A DNA stretch of 64,000 nucleotides from NCBI RefSeq assembly GCF_000377405.1, contig NZ_KB905024.1:1-64000 (forward strand), read 5' to 3'. Position 1 is the first letter of the stretch, and each line of letters starts with the position of its first letter. The DNA is from Thioalkalivibrio sp. ALE31. GTDB taxonomy: Bacteria > Pseudomonadota > Gammaproteobacteria > Ectothiorhodospirales > Ectothiorhodospiraceae. The notes beneath the pieces were generated by a model. That model was given only the letters and a program-made list of their open reading frames with translations. It ran no database searches and was not told the DNA's origin. Both the position numbers and the translations under genes were made by a program. Below, one piece after another: positions 19,146-29,562 of the stretch.

Positions 19146-21310
19146 CCTGCGCCCTGGAGCCCCGTCAAAGCCCCGCCCCGCTCGATCTGGTGAACGCGCT
19201 GAGCGAGGCGATCCTCTTCGTCACGGCCGACGGCACCGTACGCTACGCCAACCCGGCGGCGGAACGCCTGTTCGGCACCACCGCCTGCAGCCTGGACGGC
19301 CGCAATCTGGCCCGCCTGATCACGCCGCGAGACCCGGCCTTCGACCTGCACGAGCGGCTGCGCGAGGCGACCCGGGCAGAGGGCTGGATCCCGCGGCGCG
19401 ACCCGGTGGACCTGGTCCGCGAGGACGGCCGGCCCCGTCCCGCCCTGATCGACATCGGGACCTGCCAGCACGCCCTAGAGCCGCTGCAGTTCGCGGTCCT
19501 GCGCGAACAGCGCGCGGACCGGCCGGACGACACACCGGAGCAGGCCGAACACCTGCGCGAGGCTATCGACCTGCTGACCCATCAGGTGCAGGAACGCATG
19601 CGCGCCGAGCAGGCCCTGCAGGACAGCCATCAACGCCTGCTGGCCGCACAGCGTGTGGCCCGCATCGGCCACTGGGACCTGGACCTGGAGACCGACGAGG
19701 TCCACCTCTCGCCCGAGGCAAGCAAACTCTTCGGACATGGCGACCAGCCCCGCACCCTGACCCGCGAGGCCCTGGTGGAGGCCACCCATCCGGATGATCG
19801 CGCCGCGCTGGCATTCGCCCTGCTGCGCCTGGCCAACGGCCAGACCCACCGCTTCTCCATCCGGCATCGCCTGCTGCTGCCCCACGGCGAAGAACGCTAC
19901 ATGCTGGCCGAAGGCGAACGCGCAGAGGAGACGCCCACGCGCATCCTCGGCATCCACCAGGACCTGACCGAGCGCGAGAAGACTGAACAGGCCCTGTTCA
20001 AGCTGGTGAATTTCGACGCCCTGACCGGCCTCCCCAACCGGACCGGGCTGCGCACCCGCCTGCGCGCCACCCTCGACGAGGCCGAGCGCCAGGGGGAACC
20101 ACTGGCGGTACTGCTGCTGGACATCGACCGCTTCACCTCGATCAACAGCACCCTGGGACACGACACCGGGGACGCCCTGCTGAACGCACTGGCACAACGG
20201 CTGCAGCATCAGTTGCAGCCACGCGACACCCTCGCACGACTGGCCGCGGACGAATTCGCCCTGGTCCTGACCGCGATCGCGGACCCGGCCGAGGCCCGTG
20301 ATCGCGCGCAGGCCATCCTGCAACACTGCGCCGAGCCGTTCGCTCTGGGGGATGGCCAGCATGTGGCGACGATCAGTGCCGGCGTCAGCCTGTTCCCGCA
20401 GGATGCACGGGGCAAGGACGACCTGCTGCGCCATGCCACCAGCGCCCTGCACGAGGCCAAGAACGCCGGCGGCAACACCTGTCGCTTCTACACGCAGAGG
20501 CTGAACACCCAGGCGCGCGAGCAACTGGAACTGGAGCAGGGGCTGCGCACGGCGCTGCGCCAGTGCGAGTTCGAGCTCCACTATCAGCCGCAGACCGGCC
20601 TGAATCGGGGTGACACGGTCGGCATCGAGGCCCTGGTCCGCTGGCGCCACCCGGAGCGCGGGATGATCTCGCCGGCGGATTTCATCCCGCTGGCGGAACA
20701 GACCGGGCTGATCGTGCCGATCGGCGACTGGGTGCTGCGCACCGCCACGCAACAACTGGTGGAATGGGACCGCAAGGGCCTGCCGGCGCTACGCCTGGCG
20801 ATCAACCTCTCTGCGCGCCAGTTCGCCGACCCCAACCTGCCCGAGCGCATCCTCGAGACGCTTCAGGCAGCCGGACTCGCCCCCGAGCGCCTGGAGGTGG
20901 AGGTCACCGAGAGTGTCCTGGTCGAGGACATCGACGCGGCCGCGGCCATGCTCCAGCGCCTGGTGCACCTCGGGGTGTCGGTGGCCATCGACGACTTCGG
21001 CACCGGACAATCATCCCTGCGCTACCTCCGGCGGCTGCCGCTGACCACACTCAAGATCGACCGCGAGTTCACCTGGGGCATCGGCAACGACCCGGACGAC
21101 GAGGCCATCACCCGCGCCATTATCGGCCTGGGCAAGACCCTCAAGCTGCGGGTGCTGGCCGAGGGCGGGAGACCGAAGCGCAGCACCGATTCCTGCGCGA
21201 GATGGGCTGCGACGAGGTCCAGGGCTTCCTGCTCGGCCGCCCGATGCCGGCGGCCGACCTCGAACGCCAGTGGCGCGAACGCCCCCGTACACCGGGGTAG
21301 ACCTTCTTAA
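19142..21310 (+). pseudogene. PAS-PAS-GGDEF-EAL protein, frameshifted near its 3' end
   Basis: Reading from ATG 19142 gives two PAS-like domains (about 12-120 and 165-280), a GGDEF domain (about 285-450) and an EAL domain from about 465. The GGDEF signature is degenerate (AADEF, 368-372), predicting no cyclase activity. The EAL motif (EALVRW, 496) and later motifs NLSARQF, EVTES and DDFGTG are present. After VLAEG (about residue 675, base 21165) the frame shifts. The missing family sequence (ETEAQHRFLREMGC and QGFLLGRPMP) is readable in another frame to a stop at 21300, consistent with one lost base in GGCG(T)GGAGACC. The frame as it stands runs to 21310 with an unrelated 46-residue tail. This could be a true mutation or a sequencing error. 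Confidence 0.82.
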
Positions 21311-21311
21311 T

Positions 21312-21536
21312 TCACCACGAAGCACCCGAAGGCACGAAGAAGGGCAAGGGCGATTCACAGGAAGACGGGAAGTCTGGAAGGATTTTGGTGGGTACTGGAT
21401 GGGCGGCCGAGGCACATCCGAGATGTCCGGCAAAGCACTCGTGCTTCATCCCATATCCCTCTTCCGGTCTTCGCATCTTCCTGTGCAAACGCTCTTGACC
21501 TGGCCCTTCTTCGTGTCTTCGTGTGCTTCGTGGTAG
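21312..21536. repeat. large palindromic repeat, copy 1
   Basis: Two 31-nt arms (21315-21345 and 21503-21533) are reverse complements with two mismatches and carry the CACGAAGG/CCTTCGTG motif. Inner arms here (CACAGGAAGA near 21355 and TCTTCCTGTG near 21475) differ from the other copies. No gene was found inside. Confidence 0.75.
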
Positions 21537-21572
21537 ACAATCCGCACATTCGAAACCTTGAAGGAGAGCGAT

Positions 21573-22292
21573 ATGCAGGACGGCCGTTTTGGTTCGGCGC
21601 TCGTGACCGGCAACTCCAGCGGGCTGGGCCTGGGGCTGACCCGGGTACTGCTGGAACAGGGCGCACACGTCTATGGCATGAGCCGTCGCGGCTGCCCCGA
21701 GGCCGGGGTCAGCGGTGACGAGCGGGTGGACCTCGGCGACTTCACCGCCACCGGGGCTGCGATGGAACGCCTGCTGCAGGGCGTGGACTCACTGGACCTG
21801 GTGGTGCTCAACGCGGGGCTGTTGGGCCACATGCAGCGCATGCAGGACGCGCCGATGGACGAGCTACGCCTGCTCATGGACGTGAACACCTTCGCCAACA
21901 AGGTGATCCTGGACGCGCTGCTGAAGCACCGCGTGCGGGTCGGCCAGATCATCGCCATCTCCTCCGGCGCCTCGGTCTCCGGACATGCCGGCTGGAGCGG
22001 CTACTCGCTCTCCAAGGCGGCGCTGAACATGATGATGCAGCTCTACGCCCACGAATTCCCGGAAGAGACGGCGATCAACGCCTTCGCCCCGGGCCTGGTG
22101 GATACTGCGATGCAGGACTACCTGTGCGACGAGGCCGACCGCGAGAGCTTTCCGGTCCTCCAGCGCCTGAAAGCCGCGCGCGGCACCCGCGACATGCCCA
22201 ACCCCGAGGACGCCGCCCGCGCCATCCTCGACGTCCTGCCCCGCCTGCACCAGACCACCCGCGGCAGCTTCGTCGACATCCGCCAGCTCTGA
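21573..22292 (+). CDS. short-chain dehydrogenase/reductase
   Basis: This 239-residue classical SDR has a nucleotide-binding motif TGNSSGLG (12-19), NAG (90-92), the catalytic serine in AISSGAS (about 130) and the YxxxK pair at Tyr144/Lys148. The start is set by AAGGAG at 21561-21566. The substrate cannot be predicted, and members of this group reduce diverse ketones. It is flanked on both sides by palindromic repeats and has no operon partner. Confidence 0.85.
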   Translation: MQDGRFGSALVTGNSSGLGLGLTRVLLEQGAHVYGMSRRGCPEAGVSGDERVDLGDFTATGAAMERLLQGVDSLDLVVLNAGLLGHMQRMQDAPMDELRLLMDVNTFANKVILDALLKHRVRVGQIIAISSGASVSGHAGWSGYSLSKAALNMMMQLYAHEFPEETAINAFAPGLVDTAMQDYLCDEADRESFPVLQRLKAARGTRDMPNPEDAARAILDVLPRLHQTTRGSFVDIRQL

Positions 22293-22310
22293 TCTGTCGC
22301 CCCTTTTTGT

Positions 22311-22595
22311 CACCACGAAGCTCACGAAGGCACGAAGAAGGGCAAGGTCAAGGGCAATCGCACCACAGAGGCCACGGAGGACACGGAGGAAAGCGACAGA
22401 TTCCCCAGGGGGCAGGAGGTGTTGAGCGCAGCGAAACGCATCGGGGGCGGGCCGCTCCACGGGATCGATGCGTTTCGCTGCGCCCATCTGCATCCCACCC
22501 GCTACAAAACCGCCCCCGCCTTTCTCCGTGTCCTCCGTGCTCTCTGTGGTGAAAATGCCTTTGCCCTTCTTCGTGCCTTCGTGAGCTTCGTGGTC
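22311..22595. repeat. large palindromic repeat, copy 2 (best preserved)
   Basis: Outer 31-nt arms (22313-22343 and 22563-22593) are perfect reverse complements. Middle arms of about 31 nt (from 22361, and 22521-22551) carry CACCACAGAG and CTCTGTGGTG and are nearly perfect. Inner 18-nt arms (22426-22443 and 22466-22483) are perfect. The whole 285 bp could fold as one long hairpin. It fills the gap between the SDR gene and the cold-shock gene. Confidence 0.8.
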
Positions 22596-22695
22596 AATCC
22601 GCTTTTGACCTGGCCCTGCCTCGTGGAGCCGCGGCTGCCCCACCGGCGTGCGGAAAATCGGCGCTGCAGCGCCAAAAAAAGTTCATGGAGGGGCG

Positions 22696-22725
22696 TTGGA
22701 TTTCGCCGGGGATGCGGCGTATAGT
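22696..22725 (+). promoter_or_regulatory. sigma-70-type promoter for the cold-shock gene
   Basis: TTGGAT (22696-22701) and TATAGT (22720-22725) are separated by 18 nt. Transcription from here would give a 5' leader of about 120 nt before the start codon, the long-leader layout known for cspA-type genes whose leader RNA responds to temperature. Confidence 0.5.
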
Positions 22726-22851
22726 CGGAGACGTGATTCGTGGTTGAGCGGCAACACTAGGAAGTTTCTAGTTTCTGAACCAGTGCTCCCGTTGATCTGT
22801 TGGCAGCATGCCGCGAACACATTTGTTAGTTACATGAAGAGGTTACAAGTT

Positions 22852-23055
22852 GTGAATACTGGTGTTGTGAAGTGGTTCAACGAGAGCAAGGGTTTCGGTT
22901 TCATCACCCCCGATGATGGCGGCAAGGACGTGTTCGTCCATTTCTCCGCGATCAACGGTTCGGGTTTCAAGACCCTGGCCGAAGGCCAGAAGGTCTCCTT
23001 TGAGATCCAGGAAACCGCCAAGGGCCTCGCCGCCGGCGAAGTGACCGCCATCTAA
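22852..23055 (+). CDS. cold-shock domain protein (CspA family)
   Basis: This 67-residue single cold-shock domain has RNP1 KGFGFI and RNP2 DVFVHF and starts TGVVKWFN after the initiator pair. The start is taken as GTG 22852 because GAGGT at 22839-22843 is well spaced and the result matches the family N-terminus. ATG 22834 would add six residues. The protein binds single-stranded RNA and DNA as an RNA chaperone. A good terminator follows. Confidence 0.93.
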   Translation: MNTGVVKWFNESKGFGFITPDDGGKDVFVHFSAINGSGFKTLAEGQKVSFEIQETAKGLAAGEVTAI

Positions 23056-23100
23056 GGCGCCACTCCCATGGCTGACGGCTCCTTCACTGGACCGTCCAAG

Positions 23101-23125
23101 AAGGCCGCCTCCGGGCGGCCTTTTT
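23101..23125 (+). terminator. intrinsic terminator of the cold-shock gene
   Basis: AAGGCCGCC (23101-23109) pairs perfectly with GGCGGCCTT (23114-23122) across a TCCG tetraloop. A run of T follows at 23121-23125. It lies 46 nt after the stop codon. Confidence 0.9.
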
Positions 23126-23157
23126 CGTGCCCGGCATTCTGATCTCACCACCTGTAT

Positions 23158-23460
23158 TCACCACGAAGCACACGAAGGCACGAAGAAGGGCAAAGGCATT
23201 TTCACCACAGAGCACACAGAGACCACGGAGAAAGCTGCAAAGACTTGAGGTGGATACCGGCCCGGAGGCGGCAGGATGCGGTGAGCGATGCGAAATGTAT
23301 CGATGCCGGGCCGTCCGTTGGGATTGATGCGATTCGCTGCGCTCATCCACATCCCCTTCCACCAAACCAACCCTGTTTTTCTCCGTGCCCTCTGTGCCCT
23401 CCGTGGTGCAAGCGCCCTTGACCTTGCCTTTCTTCGTGCCTTCGTGCCCTTCGTGGTGAA
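23158..23460. repeat. large palindromic repeat, copy 3
   Basis: Outer arms are 23161-23191 and 23426-23456, and middle arms (CACCACAGAG-type) begin near 23203 and end near 23407. The centre (about 23283-23335) holds an imperfect inner palindrome related to copy 2. It fills most of the 511-nt gap between the cold-shock gene and murJ. I see no gene in it. Confidence 0.75.
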
Positions 23461-23567
23461 ATCGCTTTTCACCTGGTCTTTCGTCGCGGGCTTCGTGGCG
23501 AAGGCGGCGGTCCGGCGCGGGTGATTCAAGTACACTGCGGGGCTTTCCCGTCGGCCGCCCGCACGCG

Positions 23568-25148
23568 ATGAACCGCCTGTTCCGCTCCACCGCCGTTGTC
23601 AGTGGCATGACCATGATCTCCCGGATCATGGGCTATCTGCGCGACATGGTGCTGGCGGTCACCTTCGGCGCCGGCCCCGCGACCGACGCCTTCTTCGTCG
23701 CCTTTCGCATCCCCAACTTCCTGCGCCGGCTGTTCGCCGAGGGCGCCTTCAACCAGGCCTTCGTGCCGGTTTTCGCCGAGTTTCGCGAGAAGCGCGGGCG
23801 CGAAGCCCTGCTCGATCTGCTGGATCACACCGCCGGCACCCTGATGACCGTGGTGACCGTGGTGACCCTGATCGGGGTCCTGGCGGCACCGGCGCTGATC
23901 TGGGTATTCGCCCCGGGCCTGGGCACCCAGGAGGCCGGGCGCGAGGATCTGGCCGCCACCATGCTGCGGATCACCTTCCCGTACCTGCTGTTCATCTCGC
24001 TGACCGCGATGGCGGCCGGCATCCTCAACAGCATCGGGCGTTTCGCGGTGCCCGCCTTCACCCCGGTGTTCCTGAATCTGGCGCTGATCGGCGCGGCGCT
24101 GTGGCTGGCGCCGATGTTCGAAGAACCGATCATGGCCCTGGCCTGGGGCGTGTTCATCGCCGGGGCCCTGCAACTCGCCTTCCAGATCCCGTTCCTGTGG
24201 CGCGCGGGACTGCTGCCCCGCCCCCGCTTCCGGCGCGCCCACGAGGGGGTTCGCCGGATCGTGAAGCTGATGCTGCCGGCGATCCTCGGGACCTCGGTGG
24301 TGCAGATCAACCTGCTGGTGGACACCCTGATCGCCTCGTTTCTGGTCGCAGGGTCGATCTCCTGGCTGTACTTCGGCGACCGCTTCGTGGAGCTGCCGCT
24401 GGCGCTGTTCGGGATCGCCATCGGCACGGTGATCCTTCCGCGCCTGGCGCGCCAGTACAACCAGGCCGACCCGGCCGCGTTCGGCCGTACGCTGGACTGG
24501 GCCCTGCGCCTGGCGATGCTGGTGGCGCTGCCGTCCATGGTCGGACTGGTGGTGCTGGCGGTGCCGATCCTGGCCACGCTGATCCAGTACCAGGCCTTCA
24601 CCCAGTTCGACACCTACATGACCGCGATGGCGCTGGCCGCATATGCGCTGGGCCTGCCCGGGTTCATCCTGATCAAGGTCCTGGCACCCGGCTTCTTCGC
24701 CCGCCAGGACACGAAGACCCCGGTCAAGATCGCGATCATCGCCATGCTCTGGAACATGGTGCTGAACGGGGCCTTCGTGCTGCCGTGGTATCTCTCCGGT
24801 ATGCCGGGGGCGCATGCCGGGCTGGCGCTCGCCACCTCGGCCTCCGCCTACATCAACGCCGGGCTGCTCTATCGCGGGCTGATCCGCGAGGGTATCTACC
24901 AGCCGGGCCCGGGCCTGCGCCGGCTGCGGCTCGGGCTGCCGCTGGGCCTGGCCGCGATGATCGGCGTGCTGGCCTGGCTCTCGCCCGAGTTCGGCCAGTG
25001 GACCGAGTGGTCCATCGATACACGCCTTATGGCGCTCGCGGGTCTGATTCTGGCCGGGACCGCCACGCTCGCCGCCACGCTGTGGCTGGCCGGGCTGCGT
25101 CCGCGTCACCTGTTGCTGCGCGAGTCCACGGAAGGCGCGGATCAATGA
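23568..25148 (+). CDS. murJ: lipid II flippase MurJ
   Basis: This 526-residue polytopic membrane protein of the MviN/MOP superfamily is predicted to have about 14 helices. The family N-terminus VSGMTMISRIMGYLRDMVLAVTFG and the loop FFVAFRIPNFLRRLFAEGAFNQAFVPVF are clear. MurJ flips lipid II across the inner membrane for peptidoglycan synthesis. Length fits the family (about 510-530). It is followed after 54 nt by ribF. Confidence 0.95.
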   Translation: MNRLFRSTAVVSGMTMISRIMGYLRDMVLAVTFGAGPATDAFFVAFRIPNFLRRLFAEGAFNQAFVPVFAEFREKRGREALLDLLDHTAGTLMTVVTVVTLIGVLAAPALIWVFAPGLGTQEAGREDLAATMLRITFPYLLFISLTAMAAGILNSIGRFAVPAFTPVFLNLALIGAALWLAPMFEEPIMALAWGVFIAGALQLAFQIPFLWRAGLLPRPRFRRAHEGVRRIVKLMLPAILGTSVVQINLLVDTLIASFLVAGSISWLYFGDRFVELPLALFGIAIGTVILPRLARQYNQADPAAFGRTLDWALRLAMLVALPSMVGLVVLAVPILATLIQYQAFTQFDTYMTAMALAAYALGLPGFILIKVLAPGFFARQDTKTPVKIAIIAMLWNMVLNGAFVLPWYLSGMPGAHAGLALATSASAYINAGLLYRGLIREGIYQPGPGLRRLRLGLPLGLAAMIGVLAWLSPEFGQWTEWSIDTRLMALAGLILAGTATLAATLWLAGLRPRHLLLRESTEGADQ

Positions 25149-25202
25149 TGCCCGGGGTGGCCCCGGCGGGTTATACTCGCGGTTTTGCGCGGGATCGGGG
25201 CG

Positions 25203-26165
25203 ATGCGGCTGATTCGCGGCCTGGGGCCGGCCGACAGCAAGGCGTTCGAGGCGGCCGGCCTGCACGGCGCGGTGGTGACCATTGGCAACTTTGATGGTCT
25301 CCATCGTGGTCATCAGGCTGTTCTGGGGCGCCTGCTCGAGGCGGCGCAGGATCGCCAGGCGCCGGCGCTCCTGATGACCTTCGAACCGCTGCCGCGCGAG
25401 TACTTTGGCGCGCGGACCCAGGCCCCGGCTCCGCCCGGGCGCCTGCAGCGGCTGCGCGACCGCCTGGTCACCCTGGGCGACAGCGCCCTGGATGCCGCCT
25501 GGATCCTGCGCTTCGACGCGCATCTGGCCGGGCTGTCGGCGAACGCCTTCATGGAGGAGGTCCTGTACCAGCGGCTGGGCGCGCGGCACGTCCTGGTCGG
25601 GGACGACTTCCGCTTCGGACGCGGCCGCGAGGGCGACCAGGCCGCGCTGCAGACCGCCGGCCGACGCCTCGGTTTCACTGTGGAGTCCACCCCGACGGTG
25701 CGGGACGCCGAGGGCCGTATCAGCAGCACGCGGGTGCGCGCCGCGGCCGTCGCCGGGGACTTCGCCCGGGTGACCGAGCTGCTCGGCCGGCCCTACCGCC
25801 TGCACGGTCGGGTCGCGCATGGCGAGAAGCGCGGGCGCACCATCGGCTTCCCCACCGCGAACCTGCGCCTGGGGCCCTGGCCGCTGGCGCTGCGCGGGGT
25901 GTACTCCGGCTGGCTGCGACGCGCCTCCGGCGAGTCCCTGCCGGCGGTCGCCAATATCGGCTGGCGCCCGACCGTGGACGGCACCGAACAGCGCCTGGAG
26001 GCCCACGTGCTCGAGGGCCAGCCCGACCTGTACGGCGAGGCCGTGTGCTTCGAGCCGGTCGCGCAGGTGCGCGGCGAACAGCGCTTCGAGGGCCTGGAGG
26101 CGCTGCGCGCACAGATCGCGCGCGACGTCGACACGGCCCGCATGCAACTCTCCGAACTCGACTGA
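25203..26165 (+). CDS. ribF: bifunctional riboflavin kinase / FAD synthetase RibF
   Basis: This 320-residue protein has an N-terminal nucleotidyltransferase domain (VVTIGNFDGLHRGHQAVL near 28-45, and SSTRVR near 175) and a C-terminal riboflavin kinase domain from about 190 (GRTIGFPTANL). It phosphorylates riboflavin to FMN and adenylates FMN to FAD. ATG 25203 is chosen; a TTG 18 nt upstream is less likely. A TATACT -10-like box lies at 25172-25177. The ribF-ileS-lspA order is a common proteobacterial arrangement. Confidence 0.95.
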   Translation: MRLIRGLGPADSKAFEAAGLHGAVVTIGNFDGLHRGHQAVLGRLLEAAQDRQAPALLMTFEPLPREYFGARTQAPAPPGRLQRLRDRLVTLGDSALDAAWILRFDAHLAGLSANAFMEEVLYQRLGARHVLVGDDFRFGRGREGDQAALQTAGRRLGFTVESTPTVRDAEGRISSTRVRAAAVAGDFARVTELLGRPYRLHGRVAHGEKRGRTIGFPTANLRLGPWPLALRGVYSGWLRRASGESLPAVANIGWRPTVDGTEQRLEAHVLEGQPDLYGEAVCFEPVAQVRGEQRFEGLEALRAQIARDVDTARMQLSELD

Positions 26166-26198
26166 AACCGGCCCGCAGGGCCGATCCGGAACTCGCTC

Positions 26199-29045
26199 AT
26201 GGCACGCAAACCGGCACCGCCGAATCCCTACAAGGACACCCTCAACCTGCCCGAGACGGCCTTCCCCATGCGCGCCGGCCTGGCGACGCGGGAGCCCGAA
26301 TGGCTGGAGGCCTGGAAGGCCGAGGACCGCTACCAGCGCCTGCGCGAGCACTGTGCCGGGCGGCCGCGCTTCGTGCTGGCGGACGGCCCGCCCTACGCCA
26401 ACGGCTCGATCCATGTCGGCCACGCGGTCAACAAGATCCTCAAGGACGTGATCGTGAAGAGCCGCACCCTGGCCGGCTTTGATGCGCCCTACGTGCCGGG
26501 CTGGGACTGCCACGGCCTGCCGATCGAGCTGAAGGTGGAACAGAACCTGGGCAAGGCCGGGCGCGACGTGGATGCCGCGACCTTCCGCAAGGCCTGCCGC
26601 GAATACGCCCAGGAACAGGTGGACGGCCAGAGTGCGGACTTCCAGCGCCTGGGCGTACTGGGCGACTGGGACCACCCCTACCTGACCATGAACTACCAGG
26701 TGGAGGCGGACACCGTTCGCGCGCTGGGCACGATCTTCAAGCGCGGCCACGTGCAGATGGGCGAGAAGCCGGTGCACTGGTGCGTGGACTGCGGCTCGGC
26801 CCTGGCCGAGGCCGAGGTCGAGTACGAGGACAAGATCTCGCAGGCGATCGACGTGCGCTTCCGCGTGGTCGACGACATCGACTTCCTGCGCCGCTTCGAC
26901 GGCATCGACGGCTCGCGCGGCCCGATCAGCGTGGTCATCTGGACCACCACACCGTGGACCCTGCCGGCCAACCAGGCGGTCGCCCTGCACCCGGAGCTGG
27001 ACTACGCCCTGGTGGAGCTGGAGCACGAGCGCATCCTGCTGGCGGAGGACCTGGTCGAGGACTGCCTGGCCCGCTATTCGCTGGGCGAGGGCCGGATCGT
27101 CGCCCGCGCCAAGGGCCAGGCGCTGGAAGGCCTGATGCTGCGCCACCCGTTCCTGGACCGCGAAGTCCCGCTGATCCTGGGCGACCACGTGACCACCGAG
27201 ACCGGTACCGGCGCGGTGCACACCGCCCCCGGCCACGGCCAGGAGGACTACGCGGTCGGGTTGCAGTACAGCCTGCCGGTGGAAAACCCGGTGGGCCCGG
27301 ACGGGCGCTTCCTGCCGGACACCCCGCATTTCGCCGGCGAGAACGTGCATCAGGCCAACGGCCATGTGATCGACGTACTGAAGGAACACGGCGCGCTGAT
27401 CGTGGCGGTGAAGTTCGAGCACAGCTACCCGCACTGCTGGCGCCACAAGACGCCGATCATCTTCCGCGCGACCCCGCAGTGGTTCATCAGCATGGAGCGC
27501 GCCGAGCTGCGCGCGGATGCACTCAAGGCGATCGCCGACACCCGGTGGATGCCGAGCTGGGGCCAGGCCCGCATCCACGGCATGGTGGTCAACCGTCCGG
27601 ACTGGTGCATCTCGCGCCAGCGCAACTGGGGCGTGCCGATCCCGTTCTTCGTGCACAAGGAAACCAACCGCCTGCACCCGCACACCGCGGAGCTGGTCGA
27701 GGCGGTCGCGCAGCGCATCGAGCAGGACGGCATCGAGGCCTGGTTCCAGCTGGACCCGAAGGAGTTGCTGGGCGACAAGGCCGACGACTACGTGAAGCTG
27801 AACGACACCCTCGACGTCTGGTTCGACTCCGGCGTGCTGCACTCCACGGTGGTGGAGAAGCGCCCGGAACTCGGCGGACTGCCGGTGGACCTGTTCCTGG
27901 AAGGCTCGGACCAGCACCGCGGCTGGTTCCAGTCCAGCCTGTTGACCAGCGTGGCCATGCGCGGCGCGGCGCCGTACAAGGCGGTGCTGACCCACGGCTT
28001 CACCGTGGACGAGAAGGGCGAGAAGATGTCCAAGTCGCGCGGCAACGTGGTCGCGCCGCAGGAGGTCGTTTCTACCCTGGGCGCGGATATCCTGCGCCTG
28101 TGGGTCGCGGCCACCGACTTCTCCGGCGAGATGGCGATCTCGAAGGACATCCTCGACCGCACCGCCGATGCCTACCGCCGCATCCGCAACACCACGCGCT
28201 TCCTGCTGGGCAACCTCAACGGGTTCGAACCGGCCGAGCACGCCCTGCCGCTGGACGAGCTGCTGCCGCTGGATCGCTGGATCGTCGCCCGCGCGCTGCA
28301 GGTACAGGGCCAGGTCACCAAGGCCTATGACGACTACCTGTTCCACCAGATCTACCAGCGCGTGCACAACTTCTGCTCGGTGGAGCTGGGCAGCTTCTAC
28401 CTGGACGTGATCAAGGATCGCCAGTACACCACGCAGGCGGATTCGCATGCCCGGCGCTCGGCGCAGACCGCGCTGCACCACGTAGCCGAAGCCTTGACGC
28501 GCTGGGTGGCCCCGATCCTGACCTTTACCGCCGAAGAGATCTGGGAGCTGCTGCCCGGCGAGCGGCCGGACAGCGTGCTGTTCGCCACCTGGTACGAGGG
28601 GCTGGCCCCGCTGCCAGAAGACGCGACGTTCTCCGATGGCGACTGGGACCGCATCCTGGAGGTGCGCACCCATGTCGCCCGTGCACTGGAACTGGCGCGC
28701 AACGAGCAGGGCATCGGCGCCTCGCTGAATGCCGAGATCGACCTGCATCTGCCGGCCGACTCCGCGGCGCGCGCGCTGCTGGAGCGCCTGGGCGACGAGC
28801 TGCGCTTCGTGTTGATCACCTCCGAGGCCCGTCTGGCCGAGGGCGCCGCCCCGGAAGACGCGCATACCGCCGAACTGACGGACGGCACGGCGCTGGGCGT
28901 GGTCGTGCACAAGAGCGAACAGCCGAAGTGCGTGCGCTGCTGGCACCGCCGTCCGGATGTCGGCGAGCACGCGCAGCACCCGGAACTGTGCGGACGCTGC
29001 GTCAGCAACGTGGAAGGCCCGGGCGAGACCCGGCACTTCGCCTGA
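26199..29045 (+). CDS. ileS: isoleucyl-tRNA synthetase
   Basis: This 948-residue class I synthetase has the HIGH-type motif [11 protein letters not shown] near residues 69-79, the KMSKS motif near 608-612 and an editing domain between them. A C-terminal zinc-finger (CVRCWHRR...CGRCV near 911-930) is present. It charges tRNA-Ile and edits misactivated valine. Length matches the bacterial type (about 940). Its stop overlaps the lspA start (TGATG). Confidence 0.97.
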   Translation: MARKPAPPNPYKDTLNLPETAFPMRAGLATREPEWLEAWKAEDRYQRLREHCAGRPRFVLADGPPYANGSIHVGHAVNKILKDVIVKSRTLAGFDAPYVPGWDCHGLPIELKVEQNLGKAGRDVDAATFRKACREYAQEQVDGQSADFQRLGVLGDWDHPYLTMNYQVEADTVRALGTIFKRGHVQMGEKPVHWCVDCGSALAEAEVEYEDKISQAIDVRFRVVDDIDFLRRFDGIDGSRGPISVVIWTTTPWTLPANQAVALHPELDYALVELEHERILLAEDLVEDCLARYSLGEGRIVARAKGQALEGLMLRHPFLDREVPLILGDHVTTETGTGAVHTAPGHGQEDYAVGLQYSLPVENPVGPDGRFLPDTPHFAGENVHQANGHVIDVLKEHGALIVAVKFEHSYPHCWRHKTPIIFRATPQWFISMERAELRADALKAIADTRWMPSWGQARIHGMVVNRPDWCISRQRNWGVPIPFFVHKETNRLHPHTAELVEAVAQRIEQDGIEAWFQLDPKELLGDKADDYVKLNDTLDVWFDSGVLHSTVVEKRPELGGLPVDLFLEGSDQHRGWFQSSLLTSVAMRGAAPYKAVLTHGFTVDEKGEKMSKSRGNVVAPQEVVSTLGADILRLWVAATDFSGEMAISKDILDRTADAYRRIRNTTRFLLGNLNGFEPAEHALPLDELLPLDRWIVARALQVQGQVTKAYDDYLFHQIYQRVHNFCSVELGSFYLDVIKDRQYTTQADSHARRSAQTALHHVAEALTRWVAPILTFTAEEIWELLPGERPDSVLFATWYEGLAPLPEDATFSDGDWDRILEVRTHVARALELARNEQGIGASLNAEIDLHLPADSAARALLERLGDELRFVLITSEARLAEGAAPEDAHTAELTDGTALGVVVHKSEQPKCVRCWHRRPDVGEHAQHPELCGRCVSNVEGPGETRHFA

Positions 29046-29548
29046 TGCAACTGCGGGGTTCCGGTCTGGGCCCGGGGCTGCTGATCGCGGCCGCGATCGT
29101 GGTCGCGGACCAGGTCACCAAGATCTGGGCGGAACACGCGCTGACGCTGTTCGCCCCGGTCGAGGTGACGAGCTTCTTCAATCTGTCGCTGGTCTACAAC
29201 CCCGGTGCGGCCTTCAGCTTCCTGGCCGGCGCCGGGGACTGGGGCCGCTGGCTGCTGACCGGCATCGCCGTGGTGATCGGGCTGCTGATCATCGGCTGGC
29301 TGGCCCGCCTGCCGCGCCGGGCGTGGTGGTCGGTGACGGCCCTGGGCCTGGTACTGGGCGGGGCCGTGGGCAACCTGATCGACCGCGTGCGCTATGGCGC
29401 GGTGGTGGATTTTCTCGACTTTCACTGGGCGGGCTATCACTGGCCGGCCTTCAACGTGGCGGACATGGCCATCGTGGTGGGGGCGATCACGCTGATCGTG
29501 GCGACCTTCATCGAGGGTGACCACAGCCATTCCGAAGACAAGCACTGA
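29045..29548 (+). CDS. lspA: lipoprotein signal peptidase LspA
   Basis: This 167-residue inner-membrane aspartic protease has four predicted helices and the catalytic aspartates Asp113 (GNLIDRVRYG) and Asp140 (FNVADMAI). It cleaves prolipoprotein signal peptides after lipidation. It overlaps ileS by 1 nt and precedes fkpB by 14 nt, the standard order. Confidence 0.96.
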   Translation: MQLRGSGLGPGLLIAAAIVVADQVTKIWAEHALTLFAPVEVTSFFNLSLVYNPGAAFSFLAGAGDWGRWLLTGIAVVIGLLIIGWLARLPRRAWWSVTALGLVLGGAVGNLIDRVRYGAVVDFLDFHWAGYHWPAFNVADMAIVVGAITLIVATFIEGDHSHSEDKH

Positions 29549-29562
29549 ACACGGGAGCACGC

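Noticed and set aside
23526-29036. An open frame of 1836 codons on the minus strand opposite murJ, ribF and ileS
   Set aside because: It is a by-product of high GC and third-position bias. The plus strand carries three unmistakable conserved genes, and the minus translation is low-complexity (Arg/Gln/His/Val rich) without any domain.
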